From assembly GCA_905197665.1 (NCBI GenBank), contig CAJJZP010000024.1, positions 1-31,389 of the forward strand: a stretch of DNA of 31,389 nucleotides. The letters are read 5' to 3'. The position numbers and the translations under genes are program-made. The notes under the pieces are model-generated. The model worked only from the letters and a program-made list of their open reading frames with translations, was not told where the DNA came from and made no database searches. Positions 23,371 through 31,385 of the stretch are shown piece after piece (within the stretch, counting starts at the first letter, position 1; the number at the start of each line of letters is the position of its first letter). Source of the stretch: an uncultured Collinsella sp. (lineage in GTDB: Bacteria; Actinomycetota; Coriobacteriia; Coriobacteriales; Coriobacteriaceae).

Positions 23371-23733
23371 ATGCCCCAGGAAATCAAGATTGACGGCATC
23401 GGCATTTCACCCGATGTTCTGACCGCCATCGTCTCGCGCGCCGTGTCGGATGTCGAGGGCATCGCCTCCGTTGGCGTCAAGGACCTTGCCACCAACCTTG
23501 TCTCCATGATGCTCTCGTCCAAGGCCCCGGCTTCCGAGCCGGCGGTCGAGGCCGAGGTCGTCGGCGACAAGCTCGCACTCACCGTGCGTGTCGTGGTGTT
23601 CTTTGGCTATCCGTTCAAGAAACTCGCCGAGGCCGTTCGCGTCGCCGTGGTCACCGCCATCGATGCCCAGGTGGGCGTTGAGGTCGAGCGCGTTGACGTT
23701 TGCATCGACGGCCTCGTTTTCCCCAAGGAGTAA
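23371..23733 (+). CDS. Asp23/Gls24 family envelope stress protein
   Basis: This 120-residue member of the Asp23 (DUF322) family begins with IKIDGIGISPDVLTAIVSRAVSDVEGIASV, the family hallmark, and ends with a conserved VERVDVCIDGLVF strand. In Staphylococcus aureus the relative is an abundant membrane-associated alkaline-shock protein; most relatives in the nusB neighbourhood have no defined function. The ribosome binding site AGGAGGA is among the strongest in the window, which suggests high expression. It is followed by nusB after three bases. Confidence 0.9.
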   Translation: MPQEIKIDGIGISPDVLTAIVSRAVSDVEGIASVGVKDLATNLVSMMLSSKAPASEPAVEAEVVGDKLALTVRVVVFFGYPFKKLAEAVRVAVVTAIDAQVGVEVERVDVCIDGLVFPKE

Positions 23734-23736
23734 CCT

Positions 23737-24324
23737 TTGAGCCTTAAGGTTTATCGCGGGCGTACGCTTGCCCGCAGTCAGGCGCTGCAGCTGCTGTTCC
23801 AGGCCGAGGCCACGGACAGCCCGCTCGAGCGCGTCCTCGAGGGCGATTTCCTGATCTCGAAGGGTCCCCTCGACCCCTATGCGCTGGAGCTGTGCCGCGG
23901 TGCTTACGAGCATATCGACCGCATCGACTGCGCTCTGCGCGCCGTCGCCAAGAACTGGGATCTTATGCGCATGCCCGGCGCCGACCGCAATCTGCTGCGT
24001 ATCGCCGTCTATGAGATGCGTTTCCTCACCGACGAGGAGGTCTCGGACGCCATCGTGATTAACGAGGCCGTCGAGCTCGCCAAGGCCTATGGCACCGACC
24101 AGTCCGCGTCGTTCGTCAACGGCGTGCTGGGCAAGATCGCTCGCAGCGAGGAGTTGCCGGGCGAGGACCTGTACCAGGAACTGCTGGCCGAGGATCGCGC
24201 TCGCGAGGAGGCCCAGGCTGCTGAGGCTGCCGCCAAGGTCGCTGCCGCTCAGGCTACCGCCGGTGTACTTGCCGAGGATGTGGACGCTGCTGAGGCCGTC
24301 GAGGCCGACTCCGTCGAGGAGTAG
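23737..24324 (+). CDS. nusB: Transcription antitermination factor NusB
   Basis: This 195-residue protein has an all-helical NusB core of about 145 residues: ARSQALQLLFQAE, DRNLLRIAVYEMRF and INEAVELAKAYGTDQSASFVNGVLGKI. It binds boxA RNA with NusE (S10) to prevent early termination in rRNA operons. The last 45 residues are an Ala/Glu-rich extension not needed for the fold. The start is TTG at 23737, three bases after the asp23 stop and six bases after AAGGAG, which settles the choice. Confidence 0.93.
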   Translation: MSLKVYRGRTLARSQALQLLFQAEATDSPLERVLEGDFLISKGPLDPYALELCRGAYEHIDRIDCALRAVAKNWDLMRMPGADRNLLRIAVYEMRFLTDEEVSDAIVINEAVELAKAYGTDQSASFVNGVLGKIARSEELPGEDLYQELLAEDRAREEAQAAEAAAKVAAAQATAGVLAEDVDAAEAVEADSVEE

Positions 24325-24326
24325 CC

Positions 24327-24566
24327 ATGCCAGAGGGTTCTGTCCGCAACTTTGACGAGATCTCGGACCGTCTGGACCAGATCATTGCTACCGTTCGCTC
24401 CAAGGATACGTCCTTGGAGCGTTCACTCGATCTGTTTGACGAAGCGATTGAGCTGGGCTCCCGCGCGGTCGATATGGTCGACAAGTTTGAGCTGACGCCG
24501 CGTGAGGCCGATAAGCTCGAGCAGGAATACGATGAGGATGCGGCAAACGAATCCCAGGATAGCTAG
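24327..24566 (+). CDS. xseB: Exodeoxyribonuclease VII small subunit
   Basis: This 79-residue helical protein fits the XseB family: NFDEISDRLDQIIATVRSKDTSLERSLDLFDEAIEL. XseB assembles with XseA into exonuclease VII, which degrades single-stranded DNA. The start follows GAGGAG by five bases and nusB by two. The large subunit gene xseA, which usually sits next to xseB, is not in this window, so it must be elsewhere or lost. Confidence 0.88.
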   Translation: MPEGSVRNFDEISDRLDQIIATVRSKDTSLERSLDLFDEAIELGSRAVDMVDKFELTPREADKLEQEYDEDAANESQDS

Positions 24567-24600
24567 CCGCATCTCCGGATACGAATGGTTGATGGCATTC

Positions 24601-25404
24601 ATGAAACGCGTGCGTCTTGATGACGAACTGATTTCACAGGGCATCTGCGCCGATCGCGCGGATGCCCTTCGCACTCTTATGGCCGGCTTGGTTTCGAGCG
24701 GCGGTGAGCGTTTGACCTCTCCGGGGCTCAAGGTGACGCCGGGCCTGCCGCTGCACGTTAAGGGGCGCATTCCGTACGTTGGGCGCGGCGGCCTTAAGCT
24801 TGAGGGTGCGCTCGATGCGTTTTGTATCGACCCCACGGGCCTTGCCTGCCTGGACGTAGGCTGCTCTACCGGCGGCTTTACCGATTGCCTGCTCAAGCGC
24901 GGAGCTGCGACCGTTGTCTCGGTGGACGTGGGTCGCGCACAGTTCGATTGGTCGTTGCGTCAGGACGATCGCGTGACGCTGCATGAGCGCACCAACGTGA
25001 CGCAGCTGCCTGAGCTTGGCTATGCCGGCGCCATCGACCTGGCTGTTTGTGATGTCTCGTTTACCAGCATCGCGAACATTATCGATGCGGTGCTGGCGTG
25101 CCTGAAGCCTTCGGGTTCGTTCTGCACGCTCGTAAAGCCCCAGTTTGAGGCGCCGGCTGCGCTGGTGGGCGAGCGCGGTATCGTGACCGACCCCGCCGTC
25201 CGCCGCGATACGCTCGTGGCGGCGATTGAGCTTTTTGCCGCCAAGGGCCTGTTCCCGCTTGACGTGTGCGTGTCGCCCATCCATGGCGCTAAGGGCAACG
25301 TTGAGTTTTTCCTGTACGGCACAAGGTTTGCCCCTGGTGAACGCACCGACGATGAGCTGCAATCCCAGGTATCGGCTTTGAGCGAGAAAGCTGCAACGCT
25401 ATGA
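24601..25404 (+). CDS. tlyA: TlyA-family rRNA 2'-O-methyltransferase / putative hemolysin
   Basis: This protein of about 267 residues has an N-terminal S4 RNA-binding domain (MKRVRLDDELISQG ... MAGLV) and an FtsJ-type methyltransferase domain with GGLKLEGAL, the SAM-binding LDVGCSTGGFTDCLL and the KPQFEA stretch carrying the second catalytic Lys. TlyA methylates 16S and 23S rRNA, and its presence gives capreomycin sensitivity in mycobacteria. The start is uncertain: ATG 24601 opens exactly at the S4 domain, but ATG 24592 is also possible and neither has a strong ribosome binding site. It overlaps nadK by four bases. The tlyA-nadK-recN order is common in actinobacteria and Gram-positives. Confidence 0.9.
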   Translation: MKRVRLDDELISQGICADRADALRTLMAGLVSSGGERLTSPGLKVTPGLPLHVKGRIPYVGRGGLKLEGALDAFCIDPTGLACLDVGCSTGGFTDCLLKRGAATVVSVDVGRAQFDWSLRQDDRVTLHERTNVTQLPELGYAGAIDLAVCDVSFTSIANIIDAVLACLKPSGSFCTLVKPQFEAPAALVGERGIVTDPAVRRDTLVAAIELFAAKGLFPLDVCVSPIHGAKGNVEFFLYGTRFAPGERTDDELQSQVSALSEKAATL

Positions 25405-26261
25405 AGGTCTTTCTGGTTCCCAATTACTACAAGCAAGAGGCGGTCGAGAGCGGTCTGATGCTTGAGCTTTGGCTTTCGCGCCAGGGCTACGAGGTCGCAT
25501 GGGCTGCCGACCAGCGATCGAAGATTCAAAGCACGCCTGATATTGATGGCTCAGATCTGGTCATTACGCTCGGCGGCGACGGTACGTTGCTGCGCGCTGC
25601 CCGCATCCTCAACCATCGCGAGATTCCTATCCTTGGTCTTTCCTATGGTCACCTGGGCTTTTTAACTGCTGCGAGCCCCGAGGAGCGCGACATTCTGCAG
25701 GTCGTGAGCGATGCTCTGTCCGGTGAGCTGCACGTGAGCCGCCGCGCCACCATCGCCGCGGATATCGTGTCCGTGCGCGACGATGGCACGAAGGATGTCG
25801 TGCGCACGTTTGCCCTCAACGATATGGCACTTACGCGCGGCCCCCTGTCCGATATGGTTGAGTTTGACATCACGGTGTCCGGCCATCATATCGATCGCCT
25901 GCGCGGCGACGGTGTCGTCGTTTCGACGGCGACCGGCTCCACCGGCTATGCGCTTTCCGCCGGCGGTCCCATTGTCAGCCCCGATTACACGGGTATGGTC
26001 TGTGTGCCCATCGCCCCGCATACCATACAGGCTCGCGCTTTTTTGACCTCGCCGAGTGATGTCGTCGAGATCTTTATGTCTGATGACCGTCCGAGTGTTC
26101 CGGCGATCGCTATCGATGGACAGTTTATTACCTGCGATGGCACCGTTGAGAGCGTGGCGGTACGTCGCGGTCCCGGAGATGTGCTGCTTCTCGATTACGG
26201 TCCCGAGAGCTTCTATAACTCCGTGAGCCGCGTGTTCTACGGAGTGCGTCATGATCGATGA
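25401..26261 (+). CDS. nadK: NAD kinase
   Basis: This is a 286-residue enzyme that makes NADP from NAD with ATP or polyphosphate. The diagnostic GGDGT lies at residues 58-62 (LGGDGTLLRAARIL). ALNDMALTRG and TGSTGYALSAGGPI are the conserved NAD-binding segments. The start ATG lies within the tlyA stop (ATGA). It overlaps the recN start by eleven bases, so the three genes are one translational unit. Length and domain content are normal. Confidence 0.95.
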   Translation: MKVFLVPNYYKQEAVESGLMLELWLSRQGYEVAWAADQRSKIQSTPDIDGSDLVITLGGDGTLLRAARILNHREIPILGLSYGHLGFLTAASPEERDILQVVSDALSGELHVSRRATIAADIVSVRDDGTKDVVRTFALNDMALTRGPLSDMVEFDITVSGHHIDRLRGDGVVVSTATGSTGYALSAGGPIVSPDYTGMVCVPIAPHTIQARAFLTSPSDVVEIFMSDDRPSVPAIAIDGQFITCDGTVESVAVRRGPGDVLLLDYGPESFYNSVSRVFYGVRHDR

Positions 26262-27879
26262 GCTGCAGGTTTCCAACATTGCACTCATTCGCGAGGCGAC
26301 GCTGGTGCCGAGTGCGGGCCTAACGGTTTTGACTGGCGAGACCGGTGCCGGCAAGACCGCGCTGCTCTCGGCGCTCAAGCTCATTTTGGGCGAGCGTGCA
26401 GATTCGTCGACCGTGCGCGAGGGAGAGGCGCTGGCGAGCGTCGAGGCACGCTTGTTCGACGGCCCGCACGACACGGAGGGCTTTACCGTGCAGCGCAGCC
26501 TTTCTGCCGAGGGTCGCAGCCGCGTCAAGATTGACGGCCGCATCGCCAGCGTGCGCGAGCTTTCCGAGCGCGTCGGCGTGATGATGGATCTGTGCGGCCA
26601 GCATGAACATCAGCGTCTGCTCGATCCGGCGCATCATGTTGCCATGGTTGATGCCTGGGCTGGTCGCTCTGCGCTCGAGGCGCTCGACCGTTACCGTGCC
26701 TGCTTCAAGGCGTCGCGTGCGGTTGCCAAGGAGGTCCGTCGCGTAGAGGAGGCGTCGCGTGCGCAGGGGAGTCGCGTCGAGGAGGCGCGCTTCGCCCTGG
26801 AGCGTATCGCCGAGGTCGACCCCAAGCCGGGTGAGTATGAGGAACTCGAGGAACTGCTGCCGCGCTCCGAACATGCCGAGGTACTGGTTGCCACAGCTAA
26901 CGATGCCCATGCATCGCTTGCCGCCGAAGGTGGAGCGCTCGATGCCGTGAACAGCGCCGTGGCAGAGCTTTCCCGTATGGCTACCGTCGATCGCAAACTG
27001 GGCGACATTGCCGATGCGCTTTCGGATGCCTGCATCTCCCTTGAGGATAGCGCGAACGAGCTTCGTGCCTATCGCGATGGCGTCGCCTTCGACCCGCGCG
27101 AGCTCGCTCGCATGCGTGAGCGGTATTCCGACCTCAAGGGCCTGTTGCGTCAGTGGGGTCCCACCATGGACGATGTTTTTGCCATGCGCGATCGCTCGCA
27201 AGAGCTGCTGTCCCTGGTCGATGATGGCGATGAACAGATCAAAAAGGCGCGTGAGGCACTCGGGAGCGCCGAGCGCGAGCTGTTCGCTGCCGCCAAGGCA
27301 CTCAAGCGTGCGCGTAATACCGCTGCTCCGCGTTTTTGTCACGAGGTTGGCCGCCAAATGGCGCGCCTGGAGATGGGCGGCGCCGAGCTCGTTTGGGAGT
27401 CGCGTGATCTTCCGCGCGCCGAGTGGACGCCGGCGGGTCCTTCAAGCTACGAGCTTTTGTATCGCAGCGGTGTCGGCTTGACGCCGCGTCCCCTGCGCCG
27501 CATTGCCTCGGGCGGCGAGCTCAGCCGCGTCATGCTGGCGAGCAAGGTGGTCTTGGGTAATGCTGACGGCGTCGACACACTGGTATTTGACGAGGTCGAT
27601 GCTGGTGTCGGTGGCTCCACGGCGCGTGCACTCGCGGGCGTGCTGGCAGATCTCGCCGCTACGCATCAGGTGATTGTCGTAACCCACTTGGCGCAAGTCG
27701 CCGTCATGGCTGACAAGCATTATGTCGTCAGCAAGGAACCGGGCGATGTTCCCCAGACGCATTTGGACGAGGTAACTGGCGAAGCGCGTACCGCCGAGAT
27801 CGCCCGCATGCTCAGCGGCGATCAGTCCGAGGCAAGCTTGGCCCACGCAAAGCAGATGCTCGAAGAAGTTCGAGGCTAG
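26251..27879 (+). CDS. recN: DNA repair protein RecN
   Basis: This 542-residue SMC-like ATPase acts early in double-strand break repair. Walker A is GETGAGKTALL near residue 30. CGQHEHQRLLDP is the conserved Q-loop region. A coiled-coil pair spans about residues 150-370. The ABC signature RIASGGELSRVMLA and Walker B LVFDEVDAGVGG lie in the C-terminal lobe, followed by VTHLAQVA. The start ATG is inside nadK. It closes the operon, and the hairpin at 27898-27930 lies 18 bases after its stop. Confidence 0.95.
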   Translation: MIDELQVSNIALIREATLVPSAGLTVLTGETGAGKTALLSALKLILGERADSSTVREGEALASVEARLFDGPHDTEGFTVQRSLSAEGRSRVKIDGRIASVRELSERVGVMMDLCGQHEHQRLLDPAHHVAMVDAWAGRSALEALDRYRACFKASRAVAKEVRRVEEASRAQGSRVEEARFALERIAEVDPKPGEYEELEELLPRSEHAEVLVATANDAHASLAAEGGALDAVNSAVAELSRMATVDRKLGDIADALSDACISLEDSANELRAYRDGVAFDPRELARMRERYSDLKGLLRQWGPTMDDVFAMRDRSQELLSLVDDGDEQIKKAREALGSAERELFAAAKALKRARNTAAPRFCHEVGRQMARLEMGGAELVWESRDLPRAEWTPAGPSSYELLYRSGVGLTPRPLRRIASGGELSRVMLASKVVLGNADGVDTLVFDEVDAGVGGSTARALAGVLADLAATHQVIVVTHLAQVAVMADKHYVVSKEPGDVPQTHLDEVTGEARTAEIARMLSGDQSEASLAHAKQMLEEVRG

Positions 27880-27897
27880 GTCGTATCAGCGGTGTTG

Positions 27898-27930
27898 GTG
27901 GGACAAAATAGACTGAAATTTTTGTCCCAC
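27898..27930. terminator. Bidirectional hairpin between recN and the convergent regulator gene
   Basis: GTGGGACAAAA (27898-27908) pairs with TTTTGTCCCAC (27920-27930). The A and T tracts lie at the inner end of the stem, so the U tract is not in the classical place, although TTTT follows at 27937-27940 on the plus strand. It probably serves both converging genes. Confidence 0.55.
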
Positions 27931-27938
27931 TACGCGTT

Positions 27939-28796
27939 TTACTCAACGACCTTGTCCGGCTGGATGAGCTCCTCGTAGTAGCTGATATGTTCGCGAGCGT
28001 CTTCAATCTCGGGCAGCAGGAAGTTGTAGATAACTTCGATGATCATCGTGGCGCTGATCTTGGAGAACGCAAAGTCGCCCGTCGTCAGCAACGCCTCGTG
28101 GTTGACGGTATTAAAAGTATAGTCTGCCAGGCGTGCGAGCGGGGATTTGCTGTCGCTGCTGATGACGACTACGGTTGCACCGCAGTCGCGAGCAGCTTTT
28201 GCCATGCGATTCAGTCGGCGCGATTTGCCGGAGTTTGAGATGAGCACGATGACGTCGCCGGGGCGCAGCGTGAGCGCAAACCCGATCGAGGTCTCGCTGA
28301 TGGTGCTCGCCATGCAGCGAAGGCCCAGCTGCGAAAACTTAAATGTCGCATCGAGCGCGACCGCGTTCGTATTGCCCACAGCCGCAAACTCAATAACCCC
28401 TGCATGCTTAAGGGCATGCACAACAGCCGCCAACGTATCGTGGTCGATCCCGTCGATGGTCGCATTAAGCTCGCTCACCTTGGCAGCCAGGATGTTCTTA
28501 AGGCTCTGCTCCATATTGTCGAGCGAGACTTCGTCAGTCAGGCCCTCGTTGCGCTGGCTTTCCAAATCCCTCGCCAACGAAAACTGAAAGCTGCGGAAGC
28601 TGCCAAAGCCAAGCTTGCGGCAGAAGCGCGAAACGGTCGCCTCGGACGTGGCGGCGGCGCGCGAGAGCTGAGCCGCCGTGAGGCGTGGCGCCTCGGACTG
28701 GTGCTCCAATATATAGTCGACAATGCGCTGCTCGGACTCGCTGTATCCCTGATGGGTACTAATGAGGGAAAGTGCGCTCTTGCTACTATCGGTCAT
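27939..28796 (-). CDS. MurR/RpiR-family transcriptional regulator
   Basis: This 285-residue regulator has an N-terminal RpiR-type helix-turn-helix (LTAAQLSRAAATSEATVSRFCRKLGF) and a C-terminal SIS domain with VIVLISNSGKSRRL, which binds phosphosugars. The start is ATG 28796, with AGGAG seven bases upstream on the minus strand; a longer frame begins at 28844 but would start inside the likely -10 box. It is transcribed away from a fused fructose-type PTS gene, so it most likely controls that gene in response to a phosphorylated sugar. Whether it activates or represses is unknown. It converges on recN at the hairpin 27898-27930. Confidence 0.92.
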   Translation of the reverse strand: MTDSSKSALSLISTHQGYSESEQRIVDYILEHQSEAPRLTAAQLSRAAATSEATVSRFCRKLGFGSFRSFQFSLARDLESQRNEGLTDEVSLDNMEQSLKNILAAKVSELNATIDGIDHDTLAAVVHALKHAGVIEFAAVGNTNAVALDATFKFSQLGLRCMASTISETSIGFALTLRPGDVIVLISNSGKSRRLNRMAKAARDCGATVVVISSDSKSPLARLADYTFNTVNHEALLTTGDFAFSKISATMIIEVIYNFLLPEIEDAREHISYYEELIQPDKVVE

Positions 28797-28844
28797 GGAT
28801 GGCTCCTGGTTGGCATGAAAATCGGAATCGTTTTGTAATGTCAT

Positions 28845-28850
28845 AGTATA
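28845..28850 (-). promoter_or_regulatory. -10 box of the MurR/RpiR regulator gene
   Basis: TATACT on the minus strand, about 50 bases before the start codon at 28796. The -35 region is poor. The resulting leader of about 40 bases supports the shorter start. Confidence 0.45.
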
Positions 28851-28901
28851 GGGGGATTTTCAATAACAAGATACACCTTGCCGTTTCAAGTGTTGATGGT
28901 A

Positions 28902-28995
28902 AACTTTCACCTACCGTTTACGGTTATGAAAGAACCTTTCACCGGAGAATTGCGCCTTGTCTCTTCTCACGCGGACGGTAGGTTGGTATCTTTCA
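28902..28995 (+). promoter_or_regulatory. Candidate operator sites for the MurR/RpiR regulator
   Basis: CTTTCA occurs at 28904-28909, 28936-28941 and 28990-28995. The middle copy is half of the palindrome TGAAAG-AAC-CTTTCA (28927-28941). The first two copies share A(A/C)CTTTCACC and lie 32 bases apart, about three helical turns. GTAAAC (28899-28904) and GTTTAC (28916-28921) form another inverted repeat. Family regulators often bind TGAAA-type palindromes. This is inference from pattern and position. Confidence 0.5.
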
Positions 28996-29068
28996 GTTGT
29001 GGAAAAGCGCGCAAGGACGCGCGTGTAGGGGAGCGCCTGCGGGCGCAAAACTTAAAAAGGAGGGACAC

Positions 29069-31072
29069 ATGGCTAAGTTTGACATCATCGCCGCCACCGG
29101 TTGCCCGACCGGTATCGCGCACACCTTCATGGCGAAGGAGGCGCTAGAGAAGGCAGCTGCCGAGCGCGGTCTGACCATTAAGGTCGAGACCCATGGCCAG
29201 GTCGGTGTCGAGAACGAGCTCACCAAGAGCGAGATCGCTGGCGCCAAGGCCGTTGTCGTCGCAGCCGATAAGGATGTCCAGGCTGAGCGTTTCGCCGGCA
29301 AGCCCATGGTTTCCGTTGGTGTTTCCAAGGCCCTGTCTGTTGAGGCCGCCGGTAAGCTGATTGACCGCGCGCTCGCCGCCAAGAGCGACAGCACGGTTGC
29401 AGTCGCTGCCGATGTCGAGGACGAGGTCGAGGAGAAGGAGTCTATCGGCCACGTCATCTATAAGCACCTTATGAACGGCGTCAGCCATATGCTGGTCTTC
29501 GTCGTTGCCGGTGGTGTTCTGACCGCCGTCTCGTTCCTGTGGGGCATTACGTCTTTCGATTCGACTGCGTCTGACTACAACAGCTTTGCTGCGATGCTCA
29601 AGATCATCGGCGGCATCGCCATGAACCTCATGGTTCCGGTGCTTTCCGCCTACATCGCCGAATCCATCGGCAAGCGTCCTGCGCTCGTCCCCGGTTTTGT
29701 TGCCGGTATGATCGCCATCCAGGGCCTGCCTGTTAACGCCGAGACCGGTATGATCGACGCCGGTGGCGCCGGCGTGGGTTTCGGCTTCCTGGGCGGCATC
29801 GTCGGCGGCTTCCTCGCCGGCTATGTCATCCTGCTGCTCGAGAAGGTCTTTGCCGGTCTGCCCAAGAACCTGGACGGCCTCAAGGCCATCTTCCTGTACC
29901 CGCTGTTCTCGACGGCTATCGTCGGCCTGGTCATGCTCGGTATTTCCGGCCCCATGGCTGCCATCAACACCGCCATGATGGACTTCCTCAAGGGCCTGTC
30001 CGCCTCTGGCGCCGTTGTCCTGGGTCTTGCCATCGGCTGCATGTGCGCCTTTGACATGGGTGGCCCGGTCAACAAGGCTGCTTACGTCACCGGTACCGCT
30101 ATGCTCACCGAGGCACTGGCTGCTGGCGTTGGCACCGATACCTACAACTTCGGCACCAACTTCATGGCTGCCGTCTCCGCCGCTTGCATCGTTCCGCCGC
30201 TGATCACCACCTTCGCCGTCGTTGTCGGCAAGAAGTACTTCAGCCAGGAGGATCACGACGCCGGTATCGTCAACCTCATCCTTGGTTGCACCCACATCAC
30301 CGAGGGCGCCATTCCGTTCATGACCAAGAACATCTGGCCCGTCATGCCCATCATGATGCTCGGTTCCTCTATCGCTTCGATCCTGACCATTATGTTCAAC
30401 GTTCACGACCCGGCGCCTCACGGTGGCTTCCTGGTCCTGCCCGTTGTCGAGAACGGTCCGCTGTGGGTCCTCGCGATCCTCATCGGCGCTGTGGTCGGTG
30501 GCATCCTGTTCGTGGCCTTCAAGAAGTACGACTTCGAGAAGAACCAGAAGGCCGCTCCTGCAGCCAAGCCGGTTGAGGCTCCCAAGGCCGCTGCCGTCGA
30601 GGCCCCCAAGGCCGAGGCTGCCGACTTCGTGAAGGTCGAGAATGTCTTTGTCGCCGAGGACTTCGCTTCTCGTGACGAGGCTCTGAGCTTCGTTTCCAAC
30701 CAGGCCGTCAAGGCCGGTATCGCCAGCGACGCCGACGCCGTCATGAACGCCTTCCTGGCCCGCGAGGCCGAGGGCACCACGGGCATGATGGAGGGCTTCG
30801 CCATCCCGCATGCCAAGTCCGACGCCATTACCGAGGCCGCCGTCATCGTCGTCAAGGACGAGTCCGGCGTGACCGGTTGGGACACCATGGACGGCGCTCC
30901 CGTCAACGTGGCCATCGCCCTGCTCATCCCGGGTGCTCAGGCTGGCACCACACACCTCAAGATCCTGTCCAAGGTCGCCGAGGCGCTTATGGACGAGGAC
31001 TTCCGTGCCACCGTCAAGGGTTCTACCGACGCCGCCGAGATCGCCAAGACGATCAACGCCCGCCTGGTCTAA
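29069..31072 (+). CDS. Fructose-family PTS permease, fused EIIB-EIIC-EIIA
   Basis: This 667-residue transporter takes up and phosphorylates fructose or a related sugar. EIIB (about 1-100) has the phosphocysteine motif ATGCPTGIAHTF with Cys12. EIIC (about 130-480) has around nine membrane helices with LVPGFVAGMIA and the GCTHITEGAIPF substrate loop. A Pro/Ala/Lys linker (about 490-515) leads to EIIA (about 520-667), with phospho-His581 in GFAIPHAKSD. The start ATG 29069 has AAGGAGGGA upstream. No fruK, ptsH or ptsI lies nearby. The divergent MurR/RpiR gene is its probable regulator. The sugar could also be a mannose- or mannitol-like hexose, so no symbol is given. Confidence 0.93.
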   Translation: MAKFDIIAATGCPTGIAHTFMAKEALEKAAAERGLTIKVETHGQVGVENELTKSEIAGAKAVVVAADKDVQAERFAGKPMVSVGVSKALSVEAAGKLIDRALAAKSDSTVAVAADVEDEVEEKESIGHVIYKHLMNGVSHMLVFVVAGGVLTAVSFLWGITSFDSTASDYNSFAAMLKIIGGIAMNLMVPVLSAYIAESIGKRPALVPGFVAGMIAIQGLPVNAETGMIDAGGAGVGFGFLGGIVGGFLAGYVILLLEKVFAGLPKNLDGLKAIFLYPLFSTAIVGLVMLGISGPMAAINTAMMDFLKGLSASGAVVLGLAIGCMCAFDMGGPVNKAAYVTGTAMLTEALAAGVGTDTYNFGTNFMAAVSAACIVPPLITTFAVVVGKKYFSQEDHDAGIVNLILGCTHITEGAIPFMTKNIWPVMPIMMLGSSIASILTIMFNVHDPAPHGGFLVLPVVENGPLWVLAILIGAVVGGILFVAFKKYDFEKNQKAAPAAKPVEAPKAAAVEAPKAEAADFVKVENVFVAEDFASRDEALSFVSNQAVKAGIASDADAVMNAFLAREAEGTTGMMEGFAIPHAKSDAITEAAVIVVKDESGVTGWDTMDGAPVNVAIALLIPGAQAGTTHLKILSKVAEALMDEDFRATVKGSTDAAEIAKTINARLV

Positions 31073-31110
31073 TTCCGCAGTACGCGAATAACATCGCCCC
31101 CTGTAACAAA

Positions 31111-31143
31111 GGCGAGGACTCCCTACGGGTCCTCGCCTTTTTT
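31111..31143 (+). terminator. Rho-independent terminator of the PTS gene
   Basis: GGCGAGGAC (31111-31119) and GTCCTCGCC (31129-31137) form a 9-bp stem, followed by six T (31138-31143). Confidence 0.95.
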
Positions 31144-31151
31144 CATACCAC

Positions 31152-31200
31152 CCGGCACTCAGGGACGTTCCTTTTCTGCCGGCACCCCGGGACACTCCTT
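31152..31200. repeat. Tandem imperfect 22-base direct repeat
   Basis: Copies at 31152-31173 and 31179-31200 are identical at 18 of 22 positions (shared core CCGGCAC..C.GGGAC..TCCTT), with a period of 27. The surrounding 31144-31389 shows no credible gene. A small hairpin AGGGC-ATAAATA-GCCCT follows at 31211-31227. Confidence 0.6.
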
Positions 31201-31362
31201 AGTACCCAACAGGGCATAAATAGCCCTCATCGAGTGAATCACCCACGCGAACAATAATTCAGCCAGAATTCCTTTTGCACGATATTTCTTGGACGGAAGC
31301 ATGTTCCCGCAGCTCGCCTGCCGGGCGGGGCGGTTAAGTTTGTCGCGAGTTCCGCACGCAAA

Positions 31363-31385
31363 GGAAAGCACTTAATGTGCTTTCC
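31363..31385. repeat. Perfect 9-bp hairpin at the right edge
   Basis: GGAAAGCAC (31363-31371) and GTGCTTTCC (31377-31385) are exact complements around TTAAT. The window ends four bases later, so its context cannot be judged. Confidence 0.55.

Noticed and set aside
28797..28844. Longer N-terminus for the MurR/RpiR regulator
   Set aside because: The earlier ATG touches the likely -10 box, and AGGAG lies directly before the ATG at 28796.
29144..31195. Long open frame (about 683 codons) antisense to the PTS gene
   Set aside because: Same shadow effect; it would begin downstream of the PTS terminator and run against a clear PTS protein. Similar shadows opposite alaS (15854-17512) and mltG (18077-19420) were rejected for the same reason.
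31159..31371. Minus-strand open frame of 70 codons at the right
   Set aside because: It crosses the tandem repeat and a hairpin, has no convincing ribosome binding site and resembles no family I recognise.
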